From assembly GCF_042610375.1 (NCBI RefSeq), contig NZ_JBGJZL010000014.1, positions 33,381-97,380 on the forward strand: DNA of 64,000 bases, in the 5' to 3' direction. Shown in pieces: positions 25,478 to 34,772 of this stretch. The position numbers and the translations under genes were made by a program. The stretch is from CTSoil-075 sp042610375 (GTDB lineage: Bacteria > Bacillota > Negativicutes > DSM-13327). Within the stretch, counting starts at the first letter, position 1. Every line of letters begins with the position of its first letter. Under the pieces are notes generated by a model that saw only the letters and a list, made by a program, of their open reading frames with translations, did no database searches and was not told the origin of the DNA.

Positions 25478-25539
25478 TCTACCACACCTCCTATGATTCT
25501 CCATAGTATTATATGCGACTTAGGCAGAATATGTGACTA

Positions 25540-25570
25540 ACGGGATATCACCAACTAGGCGATATCCCGT
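25540..25570 (-). terminator. Hairpin ending the ccm-nrf operon
   Basis: ACGGGATATC (25540-25549) / GATATCCCGT (25561-25570), perfect 10-bp stem, loop of 11, just after the nrfA stop. The U tract is weak. Confidence 0.55.
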
Positions 25571-25578
25571 CTCTTGAT

Positions 25579-26859
25579 TTATAGCAGTCCGATTCCTGCT
25601 GCTCGATTAGCTGATTCAATAGCCTGATGAGCTAGTTCATTAGCCTTACCAAGGGTTGTCATAATTTGATCTGGATTGTGGAACCCCATACTGTTTTCAG
25701 CTGCAATAATATCCCACATCCACTGAGCTTTGCGTACTAGTTCCCGCGAGTTGGCTAGCTCAGCCTGATCAACATTGGGATTTTCACTCGCTTTCTTTAT
25801 AGCAGCATGAGCTTTCGCAACATTCTGCCCTGCAGTGTGTTGCAGCTGGAATGTTTGATCTTGAATTGTTTTTACTCTTTCACTGAGCCACTCTGTTCCT
25901 TGACTATGGCATGATGAGCAAGAAGCATCAAGAGTTTTTAAAGGGCTAGTAACATAGTGAGATGAATATTTCTTTCCATCTTTGCGCATATAAGGCATAT
26001 GACAATCAGCACATGTTACTCCAGCTTTGGCGTGAGTGCCATTAGAAAAGGTCTCATAATCAGGATGCTGAGCTTTCAACATGGGCGCTCCAGAATCTGC
26101 ATGCTTCCAATCTTGAATAAAACCATTTGGTTTTTCAGCATAATAAGAATACATTTCTTCTGGTTTAAAACCTTTGTCCCAAGGGAAAACAACCCGAGTC
26201 GTACCTGGTTCAAAATAGTACTCCGAATGACATTGAGCACATACATAGGTACGCATTTCCTCACGAGTGGCTTTCGTTACATCGATCCCTCGGCGAGCTT
26301 GTCCCTCGATGAACGCAGGATTAATAACACGTAACGCCATAGTTTCCGAGTCATGACACTGAGCACAAGTAACAGGATGTTTCGTCCTTTCCATTAATTC
26401 TGATAAGGGTTTATTGGCATATCCCCAACCGGATTCTTTATAAAATTGTTCAACATATGGAGTTTTACACGTAATACAGGCTCCTTTACTAGCTGGTCCA
26501 ATCCGTTTACTATCTCGCAAATCTTCTACAGCATAAACATGACCTCGGTCCTCAGCATAATCTTTGCTAAAAGGCATCCCTGCAAAATTTGCAATCATTT
26601 CTGGCTGCATATCAGATTTTTGAACCTTAAGGCTGCCGCCATACCCAGTTGGGGAAGGAGACATATCAAACATTTTTTTATAACTTTCATACTGAAGCGG
26701 ATAAGCTTTTCCCCATACTGCAGGATCATATTCGCCCTGAGCAATCGGTACTACCTTAACGCTACTTGCGGGTTTCGCTCCAACACGCACAACAACAAAG
26801 CCCAAAAATAGTACTGCTACGCTTAATAAGGCAATTAAAGTTTTCTGCATCTTACTCAA
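25579..26859 (-). CDS. nrfA: Cytochrome c552 nitrite reductase catalytic subunit (ammonia-forming)
   Basis: 426 residues. It reduces nitrite to ammonium with six electrons outside the cytoplasmic membrane. Five heme sites are visible. The catalytic heme has the diagnostic lysine ligand (ACITCKTPY, near residue 128), and four CxxCH sites follow (CAQCHDSE, CAQCHSEY, CADCHMPY, CSSCHSQG). An uncleaved-signal-like helix (LIALLSVAVLFLGFVVV) spans residues 8-24. The start overlaps the nrfH end by eight bases, so NrfH and NrfA are translationally coupled. It is the last gene of the ccm-nrf group. Confidence 0.97.
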   Translation of the reverse strand: MSKMQKTLIALLSVAVLFLGFVVVRVGAKPASSVKVVPIAQGEYDPAVWGKAYPLQYESYKKMFDMSPSPTGYGGSLKVQKSDMQPEMIANFAGMPFSKDYAEDRGHVYAVEDLRDSKRIGPASKGACITCKTPYVEQFYKESGWGYANKPLSELMERTKHPVTCAQCHDSETMALRVINPAFIEGQARRGIDVTKATREEMRTYVCAQCHSEYYFEPGTTRVVFPWDKGFKPEEMYSYYAEKPNGFIQDWKHADSGAPMLKAQHPDYETFSNGTHAKAGVTCADCHMPYMRKDGKKYSSHYVTSPLKTLDASCSSCHSQGTEWLSERVKTIQDQTFQLQHTAGQNVAKAHAAIKKASENPNVDQAELANSRELVRKAQWMWDIIAAENSMGFHNPDQIMTTLGKANELAHQAIESANRAAGIGLL

Positions 26860-27325
26860 CTTTTATTCCCCCTTTGCTCTTGTTAATGCCATGGACCAGA
26901 CCACGATGACATTTAGTACAATCTTCATTACCGGCTGCCATACCAGTGTTTTCTACGGTCGATTGATGACAGCGCAAACAATTGTCTTCCACAATCGTCT
27001 TGCCTTTACTCGATAACTTCATTGCTACTGGATAATCTCTAAGCACTTCGTGATAGGTGTCATTCATACCGGTCGTACCTTTGGTAATCAATTTGATAGC
27101 CATATTTTGTTGTGGTAAATGACACTCAGTACACTTAAGCTGTTTGTGATTTGATGCCTGCCATGTACTATGGGCCTGTTCCATTGAATGACAACTTCCA
27201 CAAAACTCTGGGCTATCTGAATAAGCATAACCCGCGCCTGCAGCCATCATTCCGATCATTACCACAACTAAGACTACCAGGGCAATCTTTAATCCATTGC
27301 GATTTAAAAATTGACCAGTATCCAA
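26852..27325 (-). CDS. nrfH: NrfH, membrane tetraheme quinol dehydrogenase of the nitrite reductase complex
   Basis: 157 residues of the NapC/NirT family. It takes electrons from menaquinol and passes them to NrfA. There is one N-terminal membrane helix (LKIALVVLVVVMIGMMAAGAG, 12-32), then four CxxCH sites: FCGSCHSM, CTECHLPQ, CLRCHQ and CTKCHRG. The TTG start at 27325 is preceded by a purine-rich GGGAGGGGGGG. The gap of about 100 bases to ccmF holds no clear terminator, so transcription from ccm through nrf is plausible. Confidence 0.96.
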   Translation of the reverse strand: MDTGQFLNRNGLKIALVVLVVVMIGMMAAGAGYAYSDSPEFCGSCHSMEQAHSTWQASNHKQLKCTECHLPQQNMAIKLITKGTTGMNDTYHEVLRDYPVAMKLSSKGKTIVEDNCLRCHQSTVENTGMAAGNEDCTKCHRGLVHGINKSKGGIKVE

Positions 27326-27422
27326 AAAAATCCCCCCCTCCCTTTTCTCTTATAACCGAACTGGCACTTCGCTGATCTTACAAGTCAATTATTCAGTCCC
27401 GCAAGCAGGACATTGACTCCAT

Positions 27423-29621
27423 TTAGTTGCTGCCAACAGTCATTTTTGAATAAACTCTAAAGCGGTTTATTGCCGCCCAACCACAACCTACAGTGATCAA
27501 ACTTGCTCCGAGCCACACTAAATTGATGAAGGGTTTGTGACTTATTTCAACCTGGACTTGCTCTGCATTACGAGTAGCAGCCCTGTCAATAACGTCAAGG
27601 CTCACCTTACCTTCAGTAGGATTAACACTATTTATCGCGATTTCATATTGATTGAAGGCTTTTACAGCAACACCAGTAAACCCACCATTTTTATATGCAA
27701 GCTCTGGTTTAACTTCTTCTGTCTTTCCATCTTTCGTAACCTCTAGCAATGCCTGTACTCGCATTTCTTGCCCCATCCCTTTGCCAACCATCCCAGCGCG
27801 AATCAACTTAAAAGTGACGTCCTTTTGCTTTTGTTCTTCTCCTGCTTGCAATATGATTTCTTGTCCACTATGGTCATGATCTTCATGCTGCATGACAGGT
27901 GCTACATACAAATCTGCCAGCAACCTTCGCTCAATACCAGGTTCTCTTGCTGATGGATTACCATCTTTATTATATTTAGTAAAGGGACGTATCAGCGTCT
28001 TCTCTACCTCTGAGCCACTCATCTCAAAATTTTGATAAAAACCGCTGCCATCACTCATCTCTTCAACGCCGATGTATGTAAAATTGGTGCCAAAAGCTTG
28101 TTTGGATTCTTGTTTTTCTAATGTTACGATCATTGATTGGCTGGCAGCCGATGATATTACAATACCAATCACCATCAGTGCTAGTCCACCATGAGTCATG
28201 GCTGCTGGCCATGATAAATTTCCACGATTAAAAACCGTCATTATATTCACGATCACTGCTGTAACGGAAAAAACAATCGCAATCAGAATGATAGGATGAT
28301 AGAGTCCGAGCTTAAAGGGAATGCCTAATGATAGCAAACCACTCACTGCCAACCACCAATATTGTTTTAGCCCAGATCCATTGTTTTTTCCATCTCCAAA
28401 TATCGGAGAAACTGTCAGTAATATGACCAATGCTGCCGCCAGCGGTAATGATGTGCGATTATAAAAACTTCCACTCACATTTGACGGATTACCGATTAAC
28501 ATTGTAATGAGAGGTGTCGACATACCAATAAAAACGACGACTGCCATCAGGCTCAATACTAAGACTCCACAACCTAAAAGAAATTCACGACTCTCAATAT
28601 TCGGATACAAGTCCCCCTCTGGCAAATCAGGCCAACGTATAATAAGCATCACCAAACCTGCTGCTAATGCAATCAGTACAAAACTTGCAAGTAATCCTCC
28701 CACACCTTCATCAGCAAAGGAATGTGTTGAAAAATCACTTAACACTCCACTACGAGTCAAAAAAGTTCCATATAATACAGTTACAAAACTGAAAATACTT
28801 GCCAAATAAGCTGCTTTCACTGCTGCCGCTTTTAACCGTGCCCAAAACAAAGTATGTACCAAAGCTCCAGCAACAAGCCACGGTACTAAAGAGGAATTTT
28901 CTACGGGATCCCAAGCCCAATATCCCCCCCAGCCAAGTACTTTATAAGCCCAAAAACCACCGATAAACACACCTGCCCCCAAAGCACACCAGGAAAACAG
29001 AGCCCATGGAAGAACGACTGCTGTCCAATTTTTGTGTTGGTTTGAAAATAACCCTTCAAGAGCATAGGCAAAAGGCACTGCAAGACCTGCATAACCCAAA
29101 AATATAATTGGCGGATGAATGACCATCCAAAAATCTTGTAATAAGGGATTGAGCCCTACTCCATCAAGCTGCGGCTGTGATATCAGCATAAATGGGCTCT
29201 TTGTTAATAACGTAATGAGTAGCATGATCTGCAGTACACTATAAACAGCCATGACACCAGGCGGGGTATCTTTTTTTTGAGCTAAAAATACACCAAATAT
29301 GACATGAAAAACTAACCACAACATGAATGAACCTTGCTGGCCTGCCCAAAATGCTGATATTTTATATTCCAATGATAGTGCACGAGACGAATAACTAAAA
29401 ACATAGGCATAATCAAATCGATTATCTAAAATGAGATAAAGTAAATAAGCAGCAGCAATCCCAGCAAATGCTACTGATAAACGATAGAAAATCAGACCGA
29501 AAGGCCTCCTACTCCCTTTCCCTGAAGGTCGTGTCCTTTTGGCTAAATGTAAATTAAAATAGAAAAATGCTGCTATACATGTCATTATCAAAGATAAAAA
29601 TACGGCTCCATAACCAATCAT
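27423..29621 (-). CDS. ccmF: Cytochrome c maturation protein CcmF (heme lyase)
   Basis: 732 residues from the ATG at 29621 (AGGGAG upstream; the longer frame to 29663 lacks one). Polytopic heme-handling protein with the tryptophan-rich WWD motif (YWAWDPVENSSLVPWL), about 13 or more membrane helices, and a long extracytoplasmic domain near the C-terminus (about 510-700). It couples heme to apocytochromes, here presumably NrfH and NrfA. Its start overlaps the ccmE stop (ATGA). Confidence 0.95.
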   Translation of the reverse strand: MIGYGAVFLSLIMTCIAAFFYFNLHLAKRTRPSGKGSRRPFGLIFYRLSVAFAGIAAAYLLYLILDNRFDYAYVFSYSSRALSLEYKISAFWAGQQGSFMLWLVFHVIFGVFLAQKKDTPPGVMAVYSVLQIMLLITLLTKSPFMLISQPQLDGVGLNPLLQDFWMVIHPPIIFLGYAGLAVPFAYALEGLFSNQHKNWTAVVLPWALFSWCALGAGVFIGGFWAYKVLGWGGYWAWDPVENSSLVPWLVAGALVHTLFWARLKAAAVKAAYLASIFSFVTVLYGTFLTRSGVLSDFSTHSFADEGVGGLLASFVLIALAAGLVMLIIRWPDLPEGDLYPNIESREFLLGCGVLVLSLMAVVVFIGMSTPLITMLIGNPSNVSGSFYNRTSLPLAAALVILLTVSPIFGDGKNNGSGLKQYWWLAVSGLLSLGIPFKLGLYHPIILIAIVFSVTAVIVNIMTVFNRGNLSWPAAMTHGGLALMVIGIVISSAASQSMIVTLEKQESKQAFGTNFTYIGVEEMSDGSGFYQNFEMSGSEVEKTLIRPFTKYNKDGNPSAREPGIERRLLADLYVAPVMQHEDHDHSGQEIILQAGEEQKQKDVTFKLIRAGMVGKGMGQEMRVQALLEVTKDGKTEEVKPELAYKNGGFTGVAVKAFNQYEIAINSVNPTEGKVSLDVIDRAATRNAEQVQVEISHKPFINLVWLGASLITVGCGWAAINRFRVYSKMTVGSN

Positions 29622-30001
29622 GATTTCACGCTCCCTTGTACAGACTGATATTTGGAAGGACATTTTACTAATAATTTTTCAGCTATAAATTGATCATTTT
29701 GATATTTGCCAATTGCCACAATGCTCGTTGCCTGTTCGATCCCCTCTGGCTTAGTACCTTTATATATAATTGTTGCTTCTTGGCCTTTCTCATCTCTGAG
29801 TTTAAATTTTACAGCCTTTCCATCATCTGTCATCGTCACTTGTTCAGTGGCTAACACTCCACGCACTTGCACACTTCCATTCATGGCTTTCGCTTGGCTA
29901 AAAGTAACATACGGGGTTAGAGAACTGCTAAAACTAAATGCACTAAAAATAATGAATATGGCAATGATGGCAATACCAATCCCATGTCTTCTTTTCATCA
30001 T
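29618..30001 (-). CDS. ccmE: CcmE heme chaperone, CxxxY variant
   Basis: 127 residues. There is one N-terminal anchor helix (IGIAIIAIFIIFSAFSF), then the OB-fold domain (VQVRGVLATEQVTMTDDGK ... VVAIGKYQN-type pattern). In classical CcmE the heme is bound covalently by His in HxxxY. Here the motif is CPSKY, that is Cys114 and Tyr118, the CxxxY form known from archaea and some sulfate reducers (often called System I-star). The gene overlaps ccmF and is 20 bases from ccmC. The short C-terminal tail is also typical of the variant. Confidence 0.92.
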   Translation of the reverse strand: MMKRRHGIGIAIIAIFIIFSAFSFSSSLTPYVTFSQAKAMNGSVQVRGVLATEQVTMTDDGKAVKFKLRDEKGQEATIIYKGTKPEGIEQATSIVAIGKYQNDQFIAEKLLVKCPSKYQSVQGSVKS

Positions 30002-30021
30002 AATCCCCCTCGCGCCAATCC

Positions 30022-30648
30022 TTAAACTGACTTTTGTTTATTATGTACAATATGCTGAAATAATTGCCAAAATAGTGCCGTGCATGCCCCTACAGCCGCT
30101 AAAAGTATATACAACATGATTGCATCCATCTCTAATTTACCAGCCTTATTAAATACTGGTTCTGGATGCAATGAAAAATAAAACCGTGGAATGATAAAGA
30201 CTAAAAATGGTACTGTCAATGAAGATAATAAAGCATAAACAGCAGAGATTCTAGCCCTTTGCTCCTCATCTTGAATGGATGCCCTCAGTACTAAATAAGC
30301 ACCATAAATTAAGAGTAAAATAAAAATAGTAGTTTGCCGAGGGTCCCAATTCCAATAGGCACCCCAAGTCAGTTTAGCAAAAATCGCACCGCTCACCGTT
30401 GCCAATAAACAAAATAGTAAACCTAACGTGGCCGCTACTGAACTTTTCCAGTCATACCGTATTTCTTGTGTCCGTAAATATTGCATGGACCAAAAAGCTG
30501 ATAGCAAAAAAGCGAGTACCGATACCCAAGCAACTGGTATATGAAAAAAAGCAACCCGTACTAAATAACCGAGTCCTTCAGCTGGTGGTACGATATAAAA
30601 TACAGCATATACCACGCCAATAATCCATAAACTTACCGCTAATTTCAT
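30022..30648 (-). CDS. ccmC: CcmC heme delivery membrane protein
   Basis: 208 residues, six membrane helices. The WWD motif of the heme-handling family is present as WGAYWNWDPRQTT near residue 97, and conserved histidines flank it (FFHIPVAWVS near 35, SLHPEPVF near 163). It presents heme to CcmE in the CcmABCE release complex. Fourteen bases separate it from ccmB. Confidence 0.94.
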   Translation of the reverse strand: MKLAVSLWIIGVVYAVFYIVPPAEGLGYLVRVAFFHIPVAWVSVLAFLLSAFWSMQYLRTQEIRYDWKSSVAATLGLLFCLLATVSGAIFAKLTWGAYWNWDPRQTTIFILLLIYGAYLVLRASIQDEEQRARISAVYALLSSLTVPFLVFIIPRFYFSLHPEPVFNKAGKLEMDAIMLYILLAAVGACTALFWQLFQHIVHNKQKSV

Positions 30649-30662
30649 AATAATCCCCCCAC

Positions 30663-31340
30663 TTAGTCATACCAAAGATAATCAAATAATATTGATATTG
30701 CAATCATCATGACTCCATCATAACCGACCATAAATACAATTCCCCCTACTTCAGGCGAAGTATCAGCCAATATTTGGGTTGTTGCACTAATACTGCTTAA
30801 AAATTGTGGTAAAAGAATCGGAAACGTGAGCACTGTAAATAAAGCATTTTTCCCTTGGGTTTTAGCCACCATCGACGCAGTGATTGTTGATGCAGCAGCA
30901 ATCCCTATATCACCTAAAATTAAAACAATGATAAACATAGGCCAACGATAAACGTCTACATTCAAAAATATAATAAACAACGGAATGAGGAGTATGGTCA
31001 GGCTAAGCAGCATGATCACGTTAAATAATAATTTTCCAAATATAACAGCTTGGCCTGATGCATAAATACGTAAGGCCATCATCGTACCTGATTCCTGCTC
31101 TTGAACGAAAACTCTCGAAAGGCCAGCCATAGCACAAAAAAACAATATAACCCATAATAATGCTGCGATCAGTTCAACAGGTAGACTTATAGAGCCGATG
31201 GACATACTAATACTTGTTAAAGCTACTAAAGCAAACATAAACAGTGCACTCAATGAATAGCGAGTCCGAAACTCACACAGACCATCTTTTATTAGCACTG
31301 CCCATATACGGTCAAACAAGTTCAATCTTGTAACTTGCAT
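30663..31340 (-). CDS. ccmB: CcmB heme exporter permease
   Basis: 225 residues from the ATG at 31340, preceded by GGGAGG; it overlaps the end of ccmA by 29 bases. Six hydrophobic segments; CcmB signature VFVQEQESGTMMALR near residue 70 and TVLTFPILLPQFLSSISAT near 170. It forms the membrane part of the ABC complex that drives release of holo-CcmE. Confidence 0.92.
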   Translation of the reverse strand: MQVTRLNLFDRIWAVLIKDGLCEFRTRYSLSALFMFALVALTSISMSIGSISLPVELIAALLWVILFFCAMAGLSRVFVQEQESGTMMALRIYASGQAVIFGKLLFNVIMLLSLTILLIPLFIIFLNVDVYRWPMFIIVLILGDIGIAAASTITASMVAKTQGKNALFTVLTFPILLPQFLSSISATTQILADTSPEVGGIVFMVGYDGVMMIAISILFDYLWYD

Positions 31341-31938
31341 TCTGTGCCTCCCATGGTTCATTGGTTGCAATAATGACTGTTGTCTGCTCTACCAGCCCAT
31401 CGCCAATCATTTTGCTCACCAATCTCTTTCCATCAGCATCTAGATTGGAAGATGGTTCATCAAGTAACCATAATAAAGGTTTAAGGGCTAATATGAGAGC
31501 AAATTTCAATCGTTGGCGCATACCTGTAGAATAGGTTTGTACTAATTGATCTTTCGCTGCAGTAAGGCCAACAATCTGGCAATAATCTGCGACTTGCTCA
31601 GCACTACAGTAGCCGCCACGGACTCGCACAAAAAATAGTAGATTCTCACTTCCTGTCATGTCAGCGTAAAATACAATCTCAGGAGAAACCAATCCCAAGC
31701 AGGCAAGTCGCGCTTCTGTATCTAACATTTTCCCATCACCAAGTACCTGTATCGTACCTGTTGTTGCCCTACTAAGACCAGCAATCATTTTTAGTAACGT
31801 TGACTTTCCTGAGCCATTAGGACCAGTGATGGCCAAACACTGCCCTGAATTCACTGTAACCGTTAATCCTTCAAATAATACCCTCGATCCTATTTTTTTA
31901 CTCACATTCACTAATTTTACACTCACACTTTGGTACAC
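31312..31938 (-). CDS. ccmA: CcmA ABC ATPase of cytochrome c biogenesis
   Basis: 208 residues. Walker A ITGPNGSGKSTLLKMI (near 37), Q-loop region SPEIVFY, signature YSTGMRQRLKFAL (variant of LSGGQ, typical of CcmA) and Walker B LLWLLDEPSSNLD. GTG start at 31938 with GGAGG ten bases upstream. First gene of the operon. The usual ccmD, ccmG, ccmH and ccmI genes are not in the window, so thioredoxin-like and apocytochrome-handling partners must be elsewhere or missing. Confidence 0.94.
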   Translation of the reverse strand: MYQSVSVKLVNVSKKIGSRVLFEGLTVTVNSGQCLAITGPNGSGKSTLLKMIAGLSRATTGTIQVLGDGKMLDTEARLACLGLVSPEIVFYADMTGSENLLFFVRVRGGYCSAEQVADYCQIVGLTAAKDQLVQTYSTGMRQRLKFALILALKPLLWLLDEPSSNLDADGKRLVSKMIGDGLVEQTTVIIATNEPWEAQNASYKIELV

Positions 31939-32243
31939 GATCCCATTACCTCCAAGATAAATACCTTTATACTTACAAATTACGTATTATAATAGTCAAG
32001 ATAATTTATCAGACTATTCTATTAATAATTTTATACTATTTTAAGAAATAATGCGACTAATTTAAAATAATCTGCGAATTATGTCAATACTTGTTTTGGA
32101 TGGCCAATGAGCAACCACAATCATTGAACTCATGATGAAATTAGCAATAATACCTAAAATATGATAACATGAGAAGATGATAACGAAAATCATCGCGTCC
32201 TGCACTGCCACTGCAAATAAATTCGAATCAAGTAGGTGTTTTA
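31939..32243. other. Divergent spacer between the ccm-nrf operon and the SGNH hydrolase gene
   Basis: About 300 AT-rich bases that should hold the ccm promoter. On the minus strand TTGACT occurs near 32000 but no well-spaced -10 follows. A minus-strand hydrophobic frame (32062-32283) overlaps the start of the hydrolase gene and lacks a Shine-Dalgarno; I do not call it. No clear FNR- or Rex-type palindrome was found by eye. Confidence 0.4.
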
Positions 32244-33866
32244 ATGATGAAAAAATTTTTCCTTTTAATTTCCCTCTTAACAACTTTATTGTATTTTATT
32301 GAAACCAATGAAAATATTGGTTTGAGCAACTATAAACCTTTGGTCAATGTGAACTATATTGCAAATCACTATATATTGACTTGGTCCAAAATACCTTATT
32401 TAGCTTATTATGAAGTAGAAGTTTTAAACCATAACCCTGGCAAAGAACAGGACTCAAAATCATCAAATCTATCTTCTAGAATTGCAAAATATCGTACCTT
32501 TGATACAACAATAAAAATTGATCAAAACTTCCCTGATAGTACTTACCTACGAGTGTCAGCTCACAGTCTTTTTCATCAACCTTTAGGTTTATATTCTGAC
32601 TCCATTTCCATTTCAGAAATAAATATCAATCATCAGCAGGCAAGACAAAAACCAATTGCGACCACGAGCTATCCACAAGATGCTCCAGCACCAAGTATAC
32701 CTCTCTTAAAGTGGACAATCGTCCCAGGCGCAGTATATTATGAAATTGAATTTTTGAGTTCTCCTGCTGAAAACCCTAATGATGTAAAGCCTTCAGTTTA
32801 CCAAATATCTTCTTCACGAGAAGTTTTTACGAACGCATATAGTGTTGATTTAACTCGCTATCCAGGAAATCACTTATATTGGCGTGTACGGGCTCTGAAC
32901 TTTGCGGATAATCCTATCGGTGTTTTTTCAGATGTGGCAGAACTGTTCATTGACCATACATTGCCTCAGGTCTTAAAACCGATCTCAAATACAGGTTATA
33001 AAGAAGCAAAGATGCCTATGCCCCTTTACCCCGTCTATTCATGGATTCCCATTCCAGGTGCAGTGAGTTATGAAGTCGAAGTAACGACCCGCCCTCCGGA
33101 AAATCCAAATGGAATACAACCTTCTAAATACCAAATCCGTCAACAAGTTATTCATGGGGGCAGTGATTGTTATGATGAAGAACCTCTCATTACTCCTGGA
33201 ACGTATTACTGGCGAGTACGAGGACTTGATAATTCAGGTAAACCAATCGGGGTATATTCTGATGCTGAAGAATTTGTCGTCGATCTTGCAGCCGGAAAAT
33301 ATGCGGCTACTCTGGGCGATAGTATTAGTCATGGCGGAGGAGCGATTTCCTATTCACCTGCAGATTTAGAATATAGCTTCCAAACCTATTTATCTTTTCC
33401 CACAATAAATTTAGCTAAGAGTGGTGACACTTCGGAAACTATGTTAGAACGTTTCAACAATGACGTTTTGCCTTATCATCCTAAATTTCTAATTATTATG
33501 GGTGGTTCTAATAGTTTGCGTGGTGGTGTGCCTGCTACTCAAGTGATTAAAGAGCTCGCCGCAATGCGTGATAAATGTTTGGCTAATGGTATCAGACCTA
33601 TTTTTCTCACTCTACCACCTATTAATCCTAATGGAATTAATCAGGCTTTTAATGAAGAGACAGTACCTGACTGGCAAAAGCAATTTGCCGATGTAAATTC
33701 TTTCATTCGTCAACAACGTTATTACATTGATTTAGAGCCTTACTTTATGGATGAAAATCATGAATTGCCTCCCCATTATGCGACAGATGGATTACATCTC
33801 GATAGTGAAGGTAAAAAATTAATGGGTCTCATTATTAATAGCAATTGGGCAAAAGTCACAAAATAA
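32244..33866 (+). CDS. Exported SGNH/GDSL hydrolase with tandem fibronectin-III-like repeats
   Basis: 540 residues. The N-terminal hydrophobic segment (FFLLISLLTTLLYFI) is a signal or anchor. Three related beta-sandwich repeats follow, about 32-128, 150-237 and 260-347, each with a W/L-x-x-xPGA-x-YYEIE start and YWRVRxLxxxxxPIGVxSD end. The C-terminal SGNH domain (about 350-540) has block I GDSISHGGG with Ser360, block III GGSNSLRGG (Asn oxyanion residue) and block V DGLHL with Asp515 and His518. Probably a cell-surface esterase acting on a polysaccharide substituent; substrate unknown. Monocistronic. Confidence 0.85.
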   Translation: MMKKFFLLISLLTTLLYFIETNENIGLSNYKPLVNVNYIANHYILTWSKIPYLAYYEVEVLNHNPGKEQDSKSSNLSSRIAKYRTFDTTIKIDQNFPDSTYLRVSAHSLFHQPLGLYSDSISISEININHQQARQKPIATTSYPQDAPAPSIPLLKWTIVPGAVYYEIEFLSSPAENPNDVKPSVYQISSSREVFTNAYSVDLTRYPGNHLYWRVRALNFADNPIGVFSDVAELFIDHTLPQVLKPISNTGYKEAKMPMPLYPVYSWIPIPGAVSYEVEVTTRPPENPNGIQPSKYQIRQQVIHGGSDCYDEEPLITPGTYYWRVRGLDNSGKPIGVYSDAEEFVVDLAAGKYAATLGDSISHGGGAISYSPADLEYSFQTYLSFPTINLAKSGDTSETMLERFNNDVLPYHPKFLIIMGGSNSLRGGVPATQVIKELAAMRDKCLANGIRPIFLTLPPINPNGINQAFNEETVPDWQKQFADVNSFIRQQRYYIDLEPYFMDENHELPPHYATDGLHLDSEGKKLMGLIINSNWAKVTK

Positions 33867-33916
33867 AAAGCAGACTCTCATATCACATCAAAGTGTGGTA
33901 TGAGAGTCTGTTTTTT
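33867..33916. terminator. Bidirectional terminator between the SGNH hydrolase gene and tyrA
   Basis: AAAAAGCAGACTCTCATA / TATGAGAGTCTGTTTTTT with inner CACA/TGTG pairing; A run and T run on both sides. The right arm overlaps the last codons of tyrA. Confidence 0.85.
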
Positions 33917-34772
33917 GAATTAAGGCATCACGCCGATTTTTTGCTCGTTTAAAAAAATGATGGATTGCTTGGCGGTCACCTTGCTGTACGGCTCCAATCA
34001 CCTCATCAAGTAAACCGCGTAACTTGATTAAGCTATCTGTAATGGGCTGAGCATTCGTCAAACAAATATCTGCCCACATATCAGCATTAGAAGAAGCAAT
34101 GCGAGTCGTATCTCTAAATCCACCGCCAACTAATTTAAAATTATCTTCTAAATCAGGATACATTTCTAAAAGATTAACTAAGGCAGCAGCGGCAACATGA
34201 GGCACATGGCTAATGACAGCGCCACACTGCTCATGATCTGCAATATTCATTGTGGTAAGCCTAGCACTGGTCCAGGTAAGCACCTGACAGATTTCCTCGA
34301 CGGCTTCAAGGCTAGTTGATGCTTCTGGAACAAGGATATACCATTTATCCTTAAATAAATCACGCTTTGCTGCCCATATACCACTTTGTTCTCGCCCTGT
34401 CATAGGATGACCACTTACATACTCAATACCACGGGGTAAAATCTTTCTAATCTCTTGGGCTAAAAATCCTTTCGTACTCCCCACATCGGTTAAGATAGTC
34501 CCTTCCTTGAGATGAGGTACTATCTTTTCTACAATGGGTAGAATCTGCAATACGGGAGTACATAAAAAGATAATATCAGCATTTTTTACACCTTCAACTA
34601 GATCAGAAGTACTATAATCCACCGCGTTGCAGCCAACAGCTTTTACTAAGGTCTCATGATCACGATCAATCCCTGTTACTACGACTTGTGATCCACCTAT
34701 TTCTTTGAAATCTAGCCCTAAAGAGCCACCGATCAATCCTAACCCTATGATCGTGATATGCTTGACGTTCAT
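33888..34772 (-). CDS. tyrA: Prephenate dehydrogenase
   Basis: 294 residues. It oxidatively decarboxylates prephenate to 4-hydroxyphenylpyruvate for tyrosine. The NAD-binding motif GLGLIGGSLGLDFK is at residues 10-24, followed by DVGSTKGF, GHPMTGREQSGIWAA and the helical domain with SHVPHVAAAAL. There is no C-terminal ACT domain, unlike the longer B. subtilis form. The start overlaps the aroF stop by four bases. The pair is led by the T-box at 35815-36105, matching tyrosine control. Confidence 0.95.
   Translation of the reverse strand: MNVKHITIIGLGLIGGSLGLDFKEIGGSQVVVTGIDRDHETLVKAVGCNAVDYSTSDLVEGVKNADIIFLCTPVLQILPIVEKIVPHLKEGTILTDVGSTKGFLAQEIRKILPRGIEYVSGHPMTGREQSGIWAAKRDLFKDKWYILVPEASTSLEAVEEICQVLTWTSARLTTMNIADHEQCGAVISHVPHVAAAALVNLLEMYPDLEDNFKLVGGGFRDTTRIASSNADMWADICLTNAQPITDSLIKLRGLLDEVIGAVQQGDRQAIHHFFKRAKNRRDALIQKTDSHTTL

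Noticed and set aside
25001..25540. 179-codon plus-strand frame
   Set aside because: Antisense of the YmaF gene, whose HxH repeats and GTG with AGGAGGTG are convincing.
32062..32283. Minus-strand hydrophobic frame upstream of ccmA
   Set aside because: No ribosome site, overlaps the start of the clear SGNH hydrolase gene; hydrophobic bias is expected from AT-rich antisense sequence.
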